NCBI GenBank assembly: GCA_012735285.1
Contig: JAAYHT010000112.1
Coordinates: 1-6,001 of the forward strand
Length of the DNA stretch: 6,001 nucleotides
Direction: 5' to 3'
Source of the DNA: Clostridiales bacterium
Lineage (GTDB): Bacteria > Bacillota > Clostridia > Peptostreptococcales > Anaerovoracaceae
Part shown: positions 4,669-6,001 of the stretch, in pieces
How the letters are laid out: each line of letters begins with the position of its first letter
Numbering within the stretch: position 1 is the first letter of the stretch
Translations under genes and position numbers: made by a program
Notes under the pieces: model-generated
Database searches by the model: none
Told to the model about the DNA's origin: nothing
Seen by the model: the letters and a program-made list of their open reading frames with translations, nothing else

Positions 4669-6001
4669 TTAGAAACCTCTAAACAACTTTTTTCGCCTAT
4701 GCTTAGGAGCCGTTGTGAATTGCTTCATCATCTTTTTTGTCTCTTCATATCTTCGAATTAATTGATTTATTTTAGAGACGGGCAAACCACATCCTCTGGA
4801 AATCCTTTTCCTTCTGCTCGCATTTAGTATCGATGGATTTCTACGCTCTTCCTTAGTCATAGACTGAATTATTGCTTCCATATGAATGAATTCTTTTTCA
4901 CTCTTTTCAAGATCAATATCCTGCATAGCGTTTCCGCCCATGCCCGGCATCATACCCAGGAGTTTACCTAGTCCTCCCATTTTTTTAATCTGGCCAAACT
5001 GCTCTAAAAAATCCTCGAGAGTGAATTCGTTTTTTCGCATCTTCTTTTCAAGAGCAGCCGCCTTCTCATCATCATAGGCCTCTTGCGCCTTTTCGATAAG
5101 GGATAACATATCTCCCATCCCAAGAATACGGGAGGCCATCCTGTCAGGATGAAATGGCTCAAGGGCATCAAACTTTTCGCCAACCCCTACAAACTTTATC
5201 GGTTTACCTGTAACAGCCTTGGTAGAAAGTGCAGCACCTCCCCTTGTATCACCATCAAGCTTGGTCATAACAATTCCGTCAATTCCTAATTTATCATTAA
5301 AACCTTCGGCTACATTTACAGCATCCTGTCCTGTCATAGCATCAACTACAAGCAATATCTCATGAGGCTTTGTTGCATTCTTTATTCTTACAAGCTCATC
5401 CATCAATTCATCATCGATGTGCATTCGCCCTGAAGTATCTACTATCAATACATCATGACCCTTATATTGAGCTTCCTCACATGCTTTCTCTGCTATTACC
5501 TCAGGTTCTTTACAGTCACGCATAGTAAATACAGGCACATCTACAGATTTACCAACTATCTCTAACTGGTCAATTGCAGCTGGCCTATAAACATCGCACG
5601 CTGCCAGCATGGGACTTTTCCCATTCTTTTTAAGGTAGTGGGTAAGTTTTCCACAGGTAGTTGTTTTACCTGAGCCCTGTAAGCCTACCATCAGGATGAC
5701 AGTAAAACCTTTTGGTGAATAGGTAAGTTTGCTGCTAGTGCCACCCATCAATTCTACTAGCTGATCATTTACGATTTTAATAACCTGTTGGGCTGGTGTA
5801 AGGCTTGCCATCACCTCTTCACCTAAAGCCTCTTCCTTGACCTTGGCTACAAAGTCCTTTACAACTTTAAAGTTTACATCGGCTTCCAATAGCGCAAGCC
5901 TAACCTCACGCATGGCTTCGTTAATGTCAGCTTCTGTTAGAACACCTTTACCTTTTAATTTTTTAAAAACACCCTGTAGTTTTTCGGAAAGTCCTTCAAA
6001 C
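4669..6001 (-). CDS. ffh: Signal recognition particle GTPase Ffh (lacks only the extreme N terminus)
   Basis: Ffh binds 4.5S/scRNA and signal sequences emerging from ribosomes, then docks with FtsY at the membrane. The frame stays open to the window edge: codons before the ATG at 5913 encode FEGLSEKLQGVFKKLKGKG, the usual Ffh N terminus, so only about one or two residues are missing and 5913 is not the start. In the 443 visible residues are the helical N domain; the G domain with P-loop GLQGSGKT (106-113), ACDVYRPAA (about 134-142), DTSGR (188-192) and TKLDGDTRGG (246-255); and the methionine-rich M domain (about 324-429) with KKMGGLGKLLGMMPGM. The RNA-binding segment (393-418) has RISRGCG where RIxxGSG is usual. 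Length is normal. ylxM often precedes ffh in Firmicutes, but that region is outside the window. Confidence 0.97.
   Translation of the reverse strand, partial: FEGLSEKLQGVFKKLKGKGVLTEADINEAMREVRLALLEADVNFKVVKDFVAKVKEEALGEEVMASLTPAQQVIKIVNDQLVELMGGTSSKLTYSPKGFTVILMVGLQGSGKTTTCGKLTHYLKKNGKSPMLAACDVYRPAAIDQLEIVGKSVDVPVFTMRDCKEPEVIAEKACEEAQYKGHDVLIVDTSGRMHIDDELMDELVRIKNATKPHEILLVVDAMTGQDAVNVAEGFNDKLGIDGIVMTKLDGDTRGGAALSTKAVTGKPIKFVGVGEKFDALEPFHPDRMASRILGMGDMLSLIEKAQEAYDDEKAAALEKKMRKNEFTLEDFLEQFGQIKKMGGLGKLLGMMPGMGGNAMQDIDLEKSEKEFIHMEAIIQSMTKEERRNPSILNASRRKRISRGCGLPVSKINQLIRRYEETKKMMKQFTTAPKHRRKKLFRGF

Noticed and set aside
4886..5077. + strand open frame of 63 residues inside ffh
   Set aside because: Antisense to the conserved methionine-rich region of ffh; composition is explained by the opposite strand.

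Overview
The window reads as chromosomal DNA of a low-GC Gram-positive anaerobe, most likely class Clostridia. Supporting points are AT-rich spacers, strong AGGAGG ribosome binding sites, the conserved ffh-rpsP-khpA-rimM-trmD order, and an NADH-linked iron-sulfur hydrogenase-type operon. Genus cannot be settled from the sequence alone. All eight genes lie on the minus strand, so transcription runs from high to low coordinates. No rRNA, tRNA, CRISPR array, insertion sequence or phage gene was seen.

Upstream block (6001 down to 2795), a translation and protein-targeting operon: ffh (SRP GTPase, lacking only about its first one or two codons at the window edge), rpsP (ribosomal protein bS16), khpA (small KH-domain RNA-binding protein), rimM (30S maturation factor) and trmD (tRNA m1G37 methyltransferase). 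Spacing is tight: 45, 18 and 54 nt, then a 4-nt ATGA overlap between rimM and trmD. The 54-nt khpA-rimM gap contains a perfect 10-bp hairpin, and its 3' arm could instead pair with the rimM ribosome binding site. A hairpin with a T8 tail 15 nt after trmD ends the block. rplS, often next in this operon, is absent here.

Spacer (2794 to 2507, 288 nt): very AT-rich. It holds the trmD terminator, two candidate sigma-A promoters for the next operon, and several TGTTAA-type repeats that could be operator elements.

Downstream block (2506 down to 1), a redox operon: a NuoE/HydC-like [2Fe-2S] subunit, a NuoF/HydB-like NADH/FMN subunit fused to a C-terminal two-cluster ferredoxin domain, and the first 67 codons of a protein starting with a plant-type [2Fe-2S] domain, probably the catalytic [FeFe]-hydrogenase subunit HydA. 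The three genes are 2 and 13 nt apart and probably translationally coupled. Together they suggest a cytoplasmic NADH-dependent, possibly electron-bifurcating, hydrogenase. The catalytic H-cluster domain is outside the window, so a NuoG-like or formate dehydrogenase partner is not excluded.

I see no clearly new biological system. The items most worth checking are the possible RNA switch at rimM, a glutamate at the TrmD catalytic aspartate position, a missing cysteine in the HydB N-terminal domain, and the repeat-rich hydrogenase promoter region.
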